Positions 26,313 to 35,584 are shown, counted from the first letter of the stretch. The stretch is 64,000 nt of DNA from Kutzneria sp. 744 (GCF_000568255.1 NZ_KK037166.1:9416119-9480118), one strand, 5' to 3'. Program-made: numbers and translations. The notes: generated by a model from the letters alone, not told the origin.

Positions 26313-27233
26313 GTCGGTGAAGTAGGACGGGTCGCGCGGGGAGAGGGTGCGGGTGATGCCGCGAAGGAGGTCTTCCGGCACGTTGGCGCTGGTCCGCTCG
26401 ACGGCCACCATGACGTCGCCTTTGCGGACGAAGTAGCTGACGTAGTCGCCGTTGTTCCAACGCCACACGTTGTCGGCGACCTGCGGGCACGGTGGGCGGT
26501 AGTCCTGCGTGCCGGTGGTGCCCGCGACGGTGCAGCGGTCGGGCGGGGCGAACGTGGGGGAGGTCGGCGCGACGATGACCCAGATGGTGTTGTTCTCTTC
26601 GGTGGTGAGATCGGGAGTCGTGCCGATGGACGCGGGCTCCAGGCGGTAGAAGAGTTCTCGCTGGGTGCCGCCCTCGGTGCCGGCACGCCGGACCACGTAG
26701 CCGGCGGGCAGATCGGGGCCGAGCAGCGGCACACCGGCCTGGGTCAGCTCCTGTTGCTGGGCGCTGGCGGCCCGCGCGCCGGCCGTCAACTCGACGACCG
26801 GCCACGGCAGCAGGGCGAGCACCAGCGGCAACACCCGCCACTGCAACGGAACCCGGGCGACGACCGCCCACGCGGCCACGGCGTAGGCGACGGCGACGAT
26901 CGGCACCAGCCACGGGGACGTCAACGTCGGCGAGTAGCCGAATCCGTCCCTGGCCATCACGCCCAGCATGGCGACCACCGCGCCGACCAGCACGATCAGC
27001 CAGGCCGGCCGGACGCCGGCCCACCGCATCACCGGCCACGCCACCACCGCGCCGACGGCCGGGATGACCCAGTAGCCGAAGATCAGCAGGATCCCGCAGG
27101 TCCACGTGCCCTGGCAGACCGGCGACGTGTAGGCGACCCACACGATGACGATCCACAACGCGGTCAGGCCGCCGCCCACCGCCGCCGCGCGGAGGACGTG
27201 CCGCCAGGGTGTCTCCGGAGCGCTGAGTGCCAT
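26310..27233 (-). CDS. membrane protein with C-terminal soluble domain, unknown function
   Basis: 307 residues from ATG 27233; a TTG two codons upstream is possible. Four to five hydrophobic helices occupy residues 15-150 (GGGLTALWIVIVWVAY, ILLIFGYWVIPAVGAVVAW and others). A soluble region of about 150 residues follows, with CTVAGTTGTQDYRPPCPQ and WRWNNGDYVSYFVRKGDVMVAVERT. The latter resembles small extracellular domains of actinobacterial membrane proteins. No family recognised. Its stop codon TAG shares its bases with the end of the mobile unit. Confidence 0.7.
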   Translation of the reverse strand: MALSAPETPWRHVLRAAAVGGGLTALWIVIVWVAYTSPVCQGTWTCGILLIFGYWVIPAVGAVVAWPVMRWAGVRPAWLIVLVGAVVAMLGVMARDGFGYSPTLTSPWLVPIVAVAYAVAAWAVVARVPLQWRVLPLVLALLPWPVVELTAGARAASAQQQELTQAGVPLLGPDLPAGYVVRRAGTEGGTQRELFYRLEPASIGTTPDLTTEENNTIWVIVAPTSPTFAPPDRCTVAGTTGTQDYRPPCPQVADNVWRWNNGDYVSYFVRKGDVMVAVERTSANVPEDLLRGITRTLSPRDPSYFTD

Positions 27234-27307
27234 GCCCAAGATCGTCTACTCCTGGTGCGAGGACCACTCGGGCAACGCACTTCATTCTCGTAACGATCCC
27301 CTGATGC

Positions 27308-27356
27308 CACATGCGCTTCCCATGTGCGTCCAGGCGCCACATGGGAAGCGCATGTG
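27308..27356 (-). terminator. perfect 19-bp stem hairpin downstream of the PI-PLC gene
   Basis: 27308-27326 and 27338-27356 are exact reverse complements around an 11-base loop. It starts 8 bases after the stop of the gene transcribed towards it. The arms carry CACATG, the core of the palindromes at 7249 and 46877. No T-tract. Confidence 0.75.
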
Positions 27357-27364
27357 ACAGAAAA

Positions 27365-28393
27365 TCAGCCGCGGGGGAGCACCTCGGGCAGCACGGTCGT
27401 GAGCTGGCGCCAGTCGGTGCCCACCACGGAGGCGCCCTTGCTGGCCACCAGCGCGACCCGGTCCTGGGCCTGCTGCACGGTCGGGTTCACGTCGTCGATG
27501 GCCGGCTTGACGTTCTCCGCGTCGGTCATGATCAGGAAGTAGTGGTTGTTCACGTAGAACGAGGTGTCGATGCCGCCGTCGATGTAGCCGCTGGCGTCAC
27601 CGTCGAACACCACGAACCAGGGGCGGAGCGTGGCGTCGGCGTACCGGGTGCGCGGGTCGCCGGCGGCGGCGTTGTGCACGGCCGGGAAGATCTGCGCCTG
27701 GCTCAGGTTGCCCGCGGCGGCCAGGCCCTTGAGGTACTGGGCGTACTCGACGTCCGTCCACAGGTGGTCGGTCGGGTTCTGTTCCTCCACCGTGCCCGGG
27801 ATGATCTCGACCAGTACCCGCCCGGCCAGCGCGGACCGTGTCGGCCAGTTGTTGGCCTTGGCCGCGTCGTCCAGCGTCGGGTACGAGCCGAGCAGGTCGA
27901 CCGGGCGGAACACCCGGCTGCCCAGGCTGTTGTGCACGTAGCTGTCGAGGCTGGCCGGCCCCATCCCGATGTTGCCGTCGAAGCCGGCCTTGAGCTCGAT
28001 CTTCACGGTCAGCGGCCCGGCGGTCGGGTGGTTGCCCAGCCAGACGTTGATGTCGTCGAGGCAGTCGTTGAGGTTCTGGTTGCGCGTGCCGCTGTAGAGG
28101 TTGGCGGTCGGCGACTTGGCCTGCACGCAGTTGTTGTCGCTGCCGATCGGGTTGCTGTGGCTGACGTTCCACTTGTGCGTGAAGATGTTGAACCACGCGT
28201 CCAGCTCGATCAGGTTCGCGCCGGCGTCCAGCGACTGGGCCAGGTACTGGTAGGCAGCCGTGTCGTAGGTGTTGTGGATGCCGACGGTGGTGGCCTCGGA
28301 CAGCCGCAGCGACCCGGTGCCGTCGGCCGACGCGGTCCCGGCCGTCAGCCCCGCCAGCGCCAGCACCGCGACCGCGACCTTGCTCACCCGCAT
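27365..28393 (-). CDS. secreted phosphatidylinositol-specific phospholipase C-like protein
   Basis: 342 residues from ATG 28393, with GAGGAGA upstream and signal peptide MRVSKVAVAVLALAGLTAG.... The TIM-barrel PI-PLC signature is present: VGIHNTYDTAAYQYLAQSLD contains the first catalytic His, and IELDAWF and KWNVSHSNPIG follow with the second His. Downstream segments VKIELKAG and VLVEIIPG are barrel strands. The Glu/Asp residues that bind calcium in Streptomyces PI-PLC appear to be kept (IELD, KIELK). It would cleave phosphatidylinositol or a related glycerophosphodiester outside the cell. Transcribed alone. Confidence 0.85.
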   Translation of the reverse strand: MRVSKVAVAVLALAGLTAGTASADGTGSLRLSEATTVGIHNTYDTAAYQYLAQSLDAGANLIELDAWFNIFTHKWNVSHSNPIGSDNNCVQAKSPTANLYSGTRNQNLNDCLDDINVWLGNHPTAGPLTVKIELKAGFDGNIGMGPASLDSYVHNSLGSRVFRPVDLLGSYPTLDDAAKANNWPTRSALAGRVLVEIIPGTVEEQNPTDHLWTDVEYAQYLKGLAAAGNLSQAQIFPAVHNAAAGDPRTRYADATLRPWFVVFDGDASGYIDGGIDTSFYVNNHYFLIMTDAENVKPAIDDVNPTVQQAQDRVALVASKGASVVGTDWRQLTTVLPEVLPRG

Positions 28394-28668
28394 AGGGATC
28401 TCCTCAGTCCTGATGGGAACAGGGTGGTGTGGCGGCACCGGAGTGGGACCCTACTTGCGGGTAGGCGTTACCGACAGGCTCAACCGATAACCGCATCGCG
28501 CTGGTCGCCGGATGGATGAACGCCGTTAACCCGTACGGCGTCGAGGTGGTCGTTTCCGCCGGTCATGACCGGTTCGGTCGGGTCGTGTGAGCGAGGCCTC
28601 CCCGGTGTTAGTTGCACTCCCGATAGTAGGAAGGCAAAGTATTTAGGAGGCCACCCCTAGGAGTCCCC

Positions 28669-31600
28669 ATGAACGCCGCAGTTGCTCTCCACAAGCCGAG
28701 CAACCCGGTCCGGTTCATCACCGCAGCCAGCCTGTTCGACGGGCACGACGCCGCGATCAACATCATGCGGCGCATCCTGCAGTCACAGGGCGCCGAGGTG
28801 ATCCACCTGGGCCACAACCGGTCGGTGGACGAGGTCGTCACGGCGGCGATCCAGGAGGACGCCCAGGGCGTCGCCATCAGCGCCTACCAGGGCGGGCACG
28901 TCGAGTACTTCACGTACCTGGTGGAGCTGCTGGCCGAACGCGGGGCCGGGCACGTCAAGGTGTACGGCGGCGGTGGCGGCGTGATCGTGCCGCGGGAGAT
29001 CGAGCTGCTGCACTCACGGGGCGTGGCCCGCATCTTCTCGCCGGCCGACGGCCAGCACATGGGCCTGGCCCAGATGATCAACACCATGGTCGAGGGCTGC
29101 GACACCGACCTGTCCGAGACGGTTCCGGCCAGCTGGGACGGCCTGTTCACCGGCGCGCAGGACGCGCTTTCCCGCGCCATCACGGTGATCGAGGCCGGCA
29201 AGCTGTCGGACGAGCTGCGGGCGGCGATGACCGACGCGGTGGGCGATCGGCACGTGCCCGTGCTGGGCATCACCGGCACCGGCGGCTCCGGCAAGTCCTC
29301 GCTGACCGACGAGCTGGTCCGCCGGTTCCGCCTCGACCAGCAGGACAAGCTGCACATCGCGGTGCTGGCCGTCGACCCGTCGCGCCGCCGTGGCGGCGGC
29401 GCCCTGCTGGGCGACCGGATCCGGATGAACTGCCTCGACCGCGAGCGGGTCTTCTTCCGTTCCATGGCCACGCGCCGGGCCGGCGCGGAGGTGCCGGACG
29501 GCCTGGCCGACGCGATCCTGGCCTGCAAGGCGGCCGGCGCGGACCTGATCGTCGTCGAGACGCCGGGCATCGGCCAGGGCGACGCCGCGATCGTGCCCTT
29601 CGTCGACCACTCGCTGTACGTGATGACGCCGGAGTTCGGCGCCGCGTCGCAGCTGGAGAAGATCGACATGCTGGACTTCGCCGACGCGGTGGCGATCAAC
29701 AAGTTCGAGCGCCGCGGGGCCGAGGACGCCCGCCGGGACGTGGCCCGCCAGCTGGTGCGCAACCGCGAGGCGTTCGGCGCCACGTGGCAGGACATGCCGG
29801 TCTTCGGCACCAGCGCCGCCACCTTCAACGACGACGGAGTCACGGCGCTGTACCAGCACCTGGTGTCGGAGCTGGGATTCGAGCACGGGGTGCTGCCCGT
29901 GGTCGAGGGCAAGGTCTCCACCTCGGCGTCGACCATCGTGCCGGCGGCCCGCGCCCGCTACCTCTCCGACATCGCCGACATCGTCCGCACCTACCACCGA
30001 CGGACCGAGGAGCAGGTCGACGCCGTCCGTCAGCGCTCGCACCTCGCCGCCGCGCGGAAGGCGCTCGACGCCGCCGGAAAGTCCACTTCGGACCTTTCCG
30101 AGCTGGTGGACGCCAGCGAGCGCAAGGTGGACCGGGACAGCGCCGACCTGCTGGCCGACTGGCCGCGCACGGTCGAGCAGTACTCCGGCGACGAGCTGGT
30201 GTTCACCGTGCGGGACAAGGAGATCCGCACCGCGTTGACCCGGGAGACGCTGTCCGGCAACAAGGTCCGCCGGGTCAGCCTGCCTAAGTTCGACGACGAG
30301 GGCACGCTGCTGCGCTGGCTGCGCAACGAGAACCTGCCCGGCCGCTTCCCTTACACCGCAGGCGTTTTCCCGTTCAAGAGGGACGGCGAGGACCCGGCCC
30401 GCATGTTCGCCGGCGAGGGCGACGCGTTCCGCACCAACAAGCGGTTCAAGCTGCTGTCGGAGGGCTCGGCGGCGACGCGGCTGTCGACCGCTTTCGACTC
30501 GGTCACGCTCTACGGCCGCGACCCCGACACCCCGCCCGACGTCTACGGCAAGATCGGCACCTCCGGCGTCTCGATCGCGTCGCTGGAGGACATGAAGGCC
30601 CTCTACGACGGCTTCGACCTCACCTCGCCGACCACGTCCGTGTCGATGACGATCAACGGCCCGGCGCCGACGATCCTCGCGTACTTCCTGAACACGGCGA
30701 TCGACCAGCGCGTGGCGGCGTTCCGCGCCGAACACGGCCGTGAGCCCAACGCGGAGGAGGCCGACGAGCTGCGGGCGTGGGCGCTGGCCAACGTGCGCGG
30801 CACCGTGCAGGCCGACATCCTCAAGGAGGACCAGGGGCAGAACACCTGCATCTTCTCCACCGAGTTCAGCCTGCGCATGATGGCCGACATCCAGGAATGG
30901 TTCATCGACAACCGGGTCCGCAACTTCTACTCGGTGTCGATCTCCGGTTACCACATCGCCGAGGCCGGGGCCAACCCCATCAGCCAGCTGGCCTTCACGC
31001 TGGCCAACGGGTTCACCTACGTCGAGTCGTACCTGGCCCGCGGCATGAGCATCGACGACTTCGCGGCCAACCTGTCGTTCTTCTTCTCCAACGGCATGGA
31101 CGCCGAGTACAGCGTGATCGGCCGGGTGGCCCGGCGGATCTGGGCGGTGGCCATGCGGGACCGCTATCGCGCCAACGAGCGGTCGCAGAAGTTCAAGTAC
31201 CACGTGCAGACCTCGGGCCGCTCGCTGCACGCGCAGGAGATGAACTTCAACGACATCCGCACCACGCTGCAGGCCCTGTGCGCGCTGTACGACAACTGCA
31301 ACAGCTTGCACACCAACGCCTACGACGAGGCCGTCACCACGCCGACCGAGAGCTCGGTGCGCCGGGCCATGGCCATCCAGCTGATCATCAACAAGGAGTG
31401 GGGCCTGTCGATGAACGAGAACCCGTTGCAGGGTTCGTTCGTCATCGACGAGCTGACGGATCTGGTCGAGGAGGCCGTGCTGGCCGAGTTCGACCGGATC
31501 TCCGAGCGCGGCGGCGTGCTGGGGGCCATGGAAACCGGTTACCAGCGTGGCCGCATCCAGGACGAGTCGATGCTGTACGAGCAGCGCAAGCACAACGGGT

Positions 31601-31896
31601 CGCTGCCGCTGATCGGCGTGAACACGTTCCTGGCCCCGCAGGCCGACGAGGGCCCGGTGGAGATCGAGCTCGCCCGCGCCACCGAGCAGGAGAAGGAGTC
31701 CCAGGTCTCGCGGACCCTGGACTTCCAGCACCGGCACCGTTCCGACGCCGCCGACGCGCTGGCCCGGCTGCGGGCCGCGGCGACCAGCGGCGAGAACGTG
31801 TTCGCGGTGCTGATGGACGCCGCCCGGGTGTGCACCCTCGGCCAGATCACCGAGGCGTTCTTCGAGGTGGGAGGTCAGTACCGGCGCAACGTCTGA
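28669..31896 (+). CDS. icmF: fused isobutyryl-CoA mutase/G-protein chaperone IcmF
   Basis: 1,075 residues, the full length of IcmF. Domain order is an N-terminal B12-binding domain (DGHD at 24-27 supplies the lower-axial His26, then VAISAYQGGH and VYGGGGG), a MeaB-like GTPase (GTGGSGKS at 203-210, VVETPGIGQGD), and the TIM-barrel mutase domain (TSVSMTINGPAPTILAYFLN...). The enzyme interconverts isobutyryl-CoA and n-butyryl-CoA by an adenosylcobalamin radical mechanism, and the GTPase part protects and reloads the cofactor. AGGAG precedes the ATG. This links valine/branched-chain catabolism with straight-chain units, and fits the branched-chain dehydrogenase genes further right. Confidence 0.95.
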   Translation: MNAAVALHKPSNPVRFITAASLFDGHDAAINIMRRILQSQGAEVIHLGHNRSVDEVVTAAIQEDAQGVAISAYQGGHVEYFTYLVELLAERGAGHVKVYGGGGGVIVPREIELLHSRGVARIFSPADGQHMGLAQMINTMVEGCDTDLSETVPASWDGLFTGAQDALSRAITVIEAGKLSDELRAAMTDAVGDRHVPVLGITGTGGSGKSSLTDELVRRFRLDQQDKLHIAVLAVDPSRRRGGGALLGDRIRMNCLDRERVFFRSMATRRAGAEVPDGLADAILACKAAGADLIVVETPGIGQGDAAIVPFVDHSLYVMTPEFGAASQLEKIDMLDFADAVAINKFERRGAEDARRDVARQLVRNREAFGATWQDMPVFGTSAATFNDDGVTALYQHLVSELGFEHGVLPVVEGKVSTSASTIVPAARARYLSDIADIVRTYHRRTEEQVDAVRQRSHLAAARKALDAAGKSTSDLSELVDASERKVDRDSADLLADWPRTVEQYSGDELVFTVRDKEIRTALTRETLSGNKVRRVSLPKFDDEGTLLRWLRNENLPGRFPYTAGVFPFKRDGEDPARMFAGEGDAFRTNKRFKLLSEGSAATRLSTAFDSVTLYGRDPDTPPDVYGKIGTSGVSIASLEDMKALYDGFDLTSPTTSVSMTINGPAPTILAYFLNTAIDQRVAAFRAEHGREPNAEEADELRAWALANVRGTVQADILKEDQGQNTCIFSTEFSLRMMADIQEWFIDNRVRNFYSVSISGYHIAEAGANPISQLAFTLANGFTYVESYLARGMSIDDFAANLSFFFSNGMDAEYSVIGRVARRIWAVAMRDRYRANERSQKFKYHVQTSGRSLHAQEMNFNDIRTTLQALCALYDNCNSLHTNAYDEAVTTPTESSVRRAMAIQLIINKEWGLSMNENPLQGSFVIDELTDLVEEAVLAEFDRISERGGVLGAMETGYQRGRIQDESMLYEQRKHNGSLPLIGVNTFLAPQADEGPVEIELARATEQEKESQVSRTLDFQHRHRSDAADALARLRAAATSGENVFAVLMDAARVCTLGQITEAFFEVGGQYRRNV

Positions 31897-31898
31897 GG

Positions 31899-32579
31899 TC
31901 AGCGTGGTTGCGACAGCGAGGCCTTGACCGCCCGCGCGATGTCGTCGACGAGCACCTCGGTGTTGTTGGCGGCCAAGGCTTTCAGGGTCTGCTCCGCGAC
32001 GTCGGCGGCCTCGACCTTGGGCGCGTTCATCCAGGCGGCCCCCTCGGTGTCGACCGGTCCGACGTGTACGCCCACGACCAGGGTTCCCTGTTCCCGCAGG
32101 CCTTCCCGGAACGCGTCGGTCAGCGACCACTGCGCCGCCTTGGACGCCGAGTACGCCGGCGTCACCGCCGAGCCGCTCCATGAGGCCACGGACAGCATGT
32201 TGACCAGCGCGCCGCCGCCGTTGCGGGCCAGGACCGGGGCGAACGCGCGGGACACCGCCCAGGTGCCGAAGAAGTTCGCCTCCAACACCCGGCGAGCCAC
32301 GTCCAGGTCGCCTTCGAGCAGGTCGTTCACAGCGCCCAGCACGCCCGCGTTGTTGACCACGATGGTGACGTCACCGGCCGCTTCTGCCGCCCTGACAACA
32401 TGCTCCGGGTTCGTGACGTCCAGGTGCAGCGGCGTGAGGTCGGGGTCGGTGACCGAGGCGGGGTCACGGACGCCGGCGTAGACCTTGGCCGCGCCGTGCT
32501 CGATCAGCGCCCGCGTGAAGGCCCGGCCGATGCCCCGGTTAGCCCCCGTCACCAGTGCCACAGCTCCTTTGATGTCCAT
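31899..32579 (-). CDS. short-chain dehydrogenase/reductase
   Basis: 226 residues from ATG 32579. Classical SDR: NAD(P) loop TGANRGIG near residue 12, NNAG near 82, catalytic Ser in LSVASWSG, then YSASK with Tyr and Lys. The Arg in GANRG suggests NADP preference. Cytoplasmic oxidoreductase of unknown substrate. The gene converges on icmF with only two bases between the stops. TAGTGT 7 bases before the start suggests a leaderless transcript. Confidence 0.9.
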   Translation of the reverse strand: MDIKGAVALVTGANRGIGRAFTRALIEHGAAKVYAGVRDPASVTDPDLTPLHLDVTNPEHVVRAAEAAGDVTIVVNNAGVLGAVNDLLEGDLDVARRVLEANFFGTWAVSRAFAPVLARNGGGALVNMLSVASWSGSAVTPAYSASKAAQWSLTDAFREGLREQGTLVVGVHVGPVDTEGAAWMNAPKVEAADVAEQTLKALAANNTEVLVDDIARAVKASLSQPR

Positions 32580-32586
32580 GGGATCC

Positions 32587-32592
32587 ACACTA
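32587..32592 (-). promoter_or_regulatory. -10 hexamer of a likely leaderless promoter
   Basis: TAGTGT on the minus strand, 7 bases before ATG 32579; no ribosome binding site. Confidence 0.4.
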
Positions 32593-32713
32593 CCCATCTA
32601 ACTTTAATTTTGATACTCAGGTGGGCGCACGTCACATCTGGGTTGTGAAAATGTAGCCAGCTGTGCTCGATCTGCTCACAGCAGAGGACGGCCCTGTCGT
32701 GCGTTCTGACTTG

Positions 32714-32719
32714 TAGGGT
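32714..32719 (+). promoter_or_regulatory. -10 hexamer of a likely leaderless promoter
   Basis: TAGGGT lies 7 bases before GTG 32727. Confidence 0.4.
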
Positions 32720-32726
32720 CGCGGCC

Positions 32727-33887
32727 GTGAGCTTGCTCGTGCAGCACAAGGATTTCCGGCGGCTGTTCGTCGGCAACTCCGTGTCCCTGCTGGGTTCCAG
32801 CGTGACGACGGTGGCGCTGCCGCTGGTCGCGGTCGTCTCCCTCCACGCCACGGCGTTCGAGATGGGTCTGCTGGGCGCGGTGGCGTTTCTGCCGCACCTC
32901 GTGCTCGGCCTCCCGGCCGGGGTGTGGGCCGATCGGTTGCCCTACCGGCGAATCCTCGTCCTCGCCGACCTGGGCCAGCTCCTCCTGATCGGCTCGATCC
33001 CCGTCGCCGCCGTCCTGGGCGTCCTCACGTTGACCCAGCTGTATTTCGTGGTCACGTTGGCCGGCGTCTGTTCCCTCTTCGACGCGATCGCGGCGCAGTC
33101 CTTCACGCCGATGCTCGTGCCGCGCGACCAACTCCTGCCGGCCAACAGCGCCCTCATGCTGACCAGCTCCACCGTCAACGTCGCCGGCTCCACCCTCGGC
33201 AGCGCCCTGGTCGTCCTGCTCGCCGCACCGCTGGCCATGGCCGTCGACGCCGCGTCCTTCCTGGCGGCCGCCCTCTGCAAGGCCCGAATCGCCATCCCCG
33301 GCACCGCGAATTCCTTGCGGGGCAAGGCCGATCTCTTCGGCGGCCTGCGCATCACGTTCACCCACCCGGTACTGCGGCCGGTCACCATCGCCGCGACCCT
33401 TGGCGCCCTCGGCGGGCAGATGCAGAACGCCGTCCTGGTCCTGTATTTGGTGCATGTACTGGGTTTCTTGCCTTGGCTGGTCGGCATCGCCGTCACGATG
33501 GCCGGTGCGGCCAGCATTCTCGGCGCCCTGATCACGCCGACGGTTACCCGAAGGCTTGGCCCTGGCCGCACCTTCGTGCTGGGCATGCTCTTGTCCTCGG
33601 CCGCCGGCCTGCTGCTGGCGGCCGGTCCCGCGCTGCTCTCCCAGGTCCTGCGCGGCACCGGCCCCGCGCTCTACGGCGTGAACCAGCAGACCTTCCGTCA
33701 GACCCTCGTCGCCCCTGCGCAGCTGTCGCGCGTCAACGCCGGCTGGCGCTTCCTCGTCTACGGCACCCAACCGCTCGGCGCTCTCCTCGGCGGCGCACTC
33801 GGCACCGTCGACCTCCGACTGGCCCTCATCGTCAGCGCCTGCCTCATGCTTGCCGGCACCGCGTTGGCGCTTCCCGTCACGCGCTGA
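32727..33887 (+). CDS. MFS transporter
   Basis: 386 residues with about 12 hydrophobic helices. The motif-A loop after helix 2 reads GVWADRLPYRRILVLADLG, and the N-terminal FRRLFVGNSVSLLGSSVTTVALPLV is typical of MFS_3/enterobactin-exporter-like efflux proteins. Substrate unknown. It precedes the small-peptide/YcaO locus by about 200 bases on the same strand; a role in exporting a product of that locus is possible but not shown, since it has its own promoter. Confidence 0.85.
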   Translation: MSLLVQHKDFRRLFVGNSVSLLGSSVTTVALPLVAVVSLHATAFEMGLLGAVAFLPHLVLGLPAGVWADRLPYRRILVLADLGQLLLIGSIPVAAVLGVLTLTQLYFVVTLAGVCSLFDAIAAQSFTPMLVPRDQLLPANSALMLTSSTVNVAGSTLGSALVVLLAAPLAMAVDAASFLAAALCKARIAIPGTANSLRGKADLFGGLRITFTHPVLRPVTIAATLGALGGQMQNAVLVLYLVHVLGFLPWLVGIAVTMAGAASILGALITPTVTRRLGPGRTFVLGMLLSSAAGLLLAAGPALLSQVLRGTGPALYGVNQQTFRQTLVAPAQLSRVNAGWRFLVYGTQPLGALLGGALGTVDLRLALIVSACLMLAGTALALPVTR

Positions 33888-34085
33888 CCGGCGGCGGATT
33901 ATGGCCGAGCTTTCCTGATCCCACAATGAACGTTCGCCTGATGCTGCCCAAGTTGTCGCGGCTTATGTTGCCTCGACAGAACGTGCAGCGAAGCGAGAAC
34001 TAAAGGCTTTGCGTGTTTACCCGGATCCGCGAGTTCTAGGTAACTGTCCGTGCTCCATTCACCACTCGGAACGCGGAGGTTGGAA

Positions 34086-34211
34086 ATGGGTTTTCTCAAG
34101 GATCTGTACGGCCACAACGCCGAGGAGCTGGTGCTGCCGGCCCATGAGCAGCAGGTGATCGCCGAGCTGGTCAAGGCCGAGAACCAGGCCGCGTCGGCCC
34201 CGGAAGAGTGA
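34086..34211 (+). CDS. 41-residue peptide, candidate precursor or scaffold peptide for the adjacent YcaO protein
   Basis: Too short for usual gene callers but well supported: ATG 34086 follows GGAGG at a 6-8 base spacing, and the frame runs to TGA at 34209-34211. It begins MGFLKDLYGHNAEELVLPAH, continues as an amphipathic helix (EQQVIAELVKAE) and ends in the short tail NQAASAPEE. There is no cysteine or threonine and only one serine (37), so a classical azole peptide is unlikely. A terminator-like hairpin begins 5 bases after its stop, and the YcaO gene starts 71 bases on. It may be a substrate, leader-like scaffold or small partner of YcaO. No homologue is known to me. Confidence 0.7.
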   Translation: MGFLKDLYGHNAEELVLPAHEQQVIAELVKAENQAASAPEE

Positions 34212-34216
34212 TGAGC

Positions 34217-34262
34217 GGCGCCGCCGTCGGCACGCGTCCACGAGCCGACGGCGGCGCCTTTT
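34217..34262 (+). terminator. perfect 15-bp GC stem plus T4: intrinsic terminator/attenuator between peptide and YcaO genes
   Basis: 34217-34231 (GGCGCCGCCGTCGGC) pairs exactly with 34244-34258 across a 12-base loop, directly followed by TTTT. Partial termination here would make more peptide mRNA than YcaO mRNA, a common arrangement for precursor and enzyme genes. Confidence 0.8.
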
Positions 34263-34282
34263 CCCATGGAAAAGGTGAGGCC

Positions 34283-35518
34283 ATGACCAACACACTCGAC
34301 CGCGGCGCCAACCAGTTCGGCGAACGGCAATCCTCGCTCGATCAGGCGTGGCAGAAAGGCCTGCGGGCCGTCGCCGAACTAGGCCTCACCGCCGAGGTGA
34401 CCGCGGCGTCGGACAACAATCCCGGGGCCTGGACCTGCCGCCTGCTCCGGGACGGCGTGCCCGTGCCCGGCGGATTCGGCTCCGGCAAGGGCAACCGCGA
34501 AGCGGCACGGGTAGGCGCCGTCTTCGAGGCCCTTGAACACCACCTCAGCGGCCGCGCCGGCCTCCCGCCCGCCGCCACCCTCCGCGACCCCCACGCCATC
34601 GCTGCCGGCCCCCTGCGCTCCGACGTCGCCGTCACCATGCTGACCGAAGGCCCGGCGCGCCCGATCGCCTGTCTACGCTACGAGTCGCTCACCGGCGATC
34701 GCGGCACGGACGTGCCGATTTTTCTTTCCATGCCGGACTTTCTGGCCAAGGGCGCGGCGGAGCTGCGGGCGGGCCTTGGCGACCACTACGACTACACGAC
34801 GGTCGGGCGCTACTCGGCCAACAACGGCTGGGCCGCCGGGGCCGACGCGACCGAGGCGATGGTCCACGCGCTCAACGAGATCATCGAGCGGGACGCCCTG
34901 TCGCTGCTGCTGATCGAGCACTTCCTGGCCGCCCGGCCGATAAGGCTGGTCGACCGGGCGACGCTGCCGGGCGATCTCATGGCGCTCCTGGCCAGCACCG
35001 AGGAAGCGGTCGGTGCCCGCGTGCACCTCATCGACATGGCTACGGACCTGGGCATCCCGGCCTACTACGCCTACCTCCCCTCCGCGCCCGGTCAGCCGGC
35101 CCGCATGCGCGGCTGCGGCGCATCGCTCTCGCGGCACTACGCCATCGCGCGGTCGCTGACAGAACTCGTGCAACTCCACGCCATGGCCCAGCTCGGCGAG
35201 CGAGAGGAGAAGCGCACGGTGTGGACCACCTCGTACCTCGAGCTGCACGCCTGCTACCTGGCGGACTTCTCGCCGGGCATCCCGAACGCTCACGTCGTCG
35301 CGTACGAGGACAGCGAGGCGCCCGCTACGCCTTCGGGTCACCTCAAGGCGCTGCTGGCCGCGCTGCGCGAAGCCGGGCTGCCGGCATACGTGCGCCAGCA
35401 GTGGATGTCCGAGAACCTGGCCGTGGTCAACGTCTTCGTCCCCGGCCTGGAACGGTTCATGCTCGTCACCGACGGCCAGCTCGTCGTCCCCGGTCCGCGC
35501 GGTGTGGCCGCCCGCTGA
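34283..35518 (+). CDS. YcaO-family protein (ATP-dependent peptide-backbone-modifying cyclodehydratase/thioamidase type)
   Basis: 411 residues from ATG 34283, preceded by AAAGGTGAGG. YcaO ATP-binding features: GSGKGNREAARVGAVFEALEHHLSG (66-90, with the ExxE pair E82/E85) and NGWAAGADATEAMVHALNEIIERDA (181-205, with the further Glu residues). YcaO proteins use ATP to phosphorylate the amide backbone, giving azolines, thioamides or amidines. The C-terminus ends VVPGPRGVAAR, short of the Pro-rich tail of azoline-forming members. No E1-like, TfuA or dehydrogenase partner is nearby. This favours a stand-alone YcaO acting with the 41-residue peptide and the cupin gene that follows. Chemistry cannot be assigned. 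Confidence 0.88.
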   Translation: MTNTLDRGANQFGERQSSLDQAWQKGLRAVAELGLTAEVTAASDNNPGAWTCRLLRDGVPVPGGFGSGKGNREAARVGAVFEALEHHLSGRAGLPPAATLRDPHAIAAGPLRSDVAVTMLTEGPARPIACLRYESLTGDRGTDVPIFLSMPDFLAKGAAELRAGLGDHYDYTTVGRYSANNGWAAGADATEAMVHALNEIIERDALSLLLIEHFLAARPIRLVDRATLPGDLMALLASTEEAVGARVHLIDMATDLGIPAYYAYLPSAPGQPARMRGCGASLSRHYAIARSLTELVQLHAMAQLGEREEKRTVWTTSYLELHACYLADFSPGIPNAHVVAYEDSEAPATPSGHLKALLAALREAGLPAYVRQQWMSENLAVVNVFVPGLERFMLVTDGQLVVPGPRGVAAR

Positions 35519-35584
35519 TCAGTGTCACAGAACCGCGCTGTGCCTTGTCTTCACTGCGACAGCCGCGACTACGGAGGTGGTGCA

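Noticed and set aside
28439-28668. Possible cobalamin riboswitch before icmF
   Set aside because: No B12-box (GCCACTG-like) or matching fold was visible in the 230-base leader; short hairpins only.
29014-32181. Very long open frame (over 1,000 codons) opposite icmF
   Set aside because: It is the mirror of a high-GC gene; the opposite strand encodes a full IcmF with all motifs, while this frame has no family resemblance.
33888-34085. Promoter for the peptide gene (GTTTAC at 34015, TAGGTA at 34037)
   Set aside because: Spacing and hexamer match are too weak to list as a feature, although some promoter must lie here.
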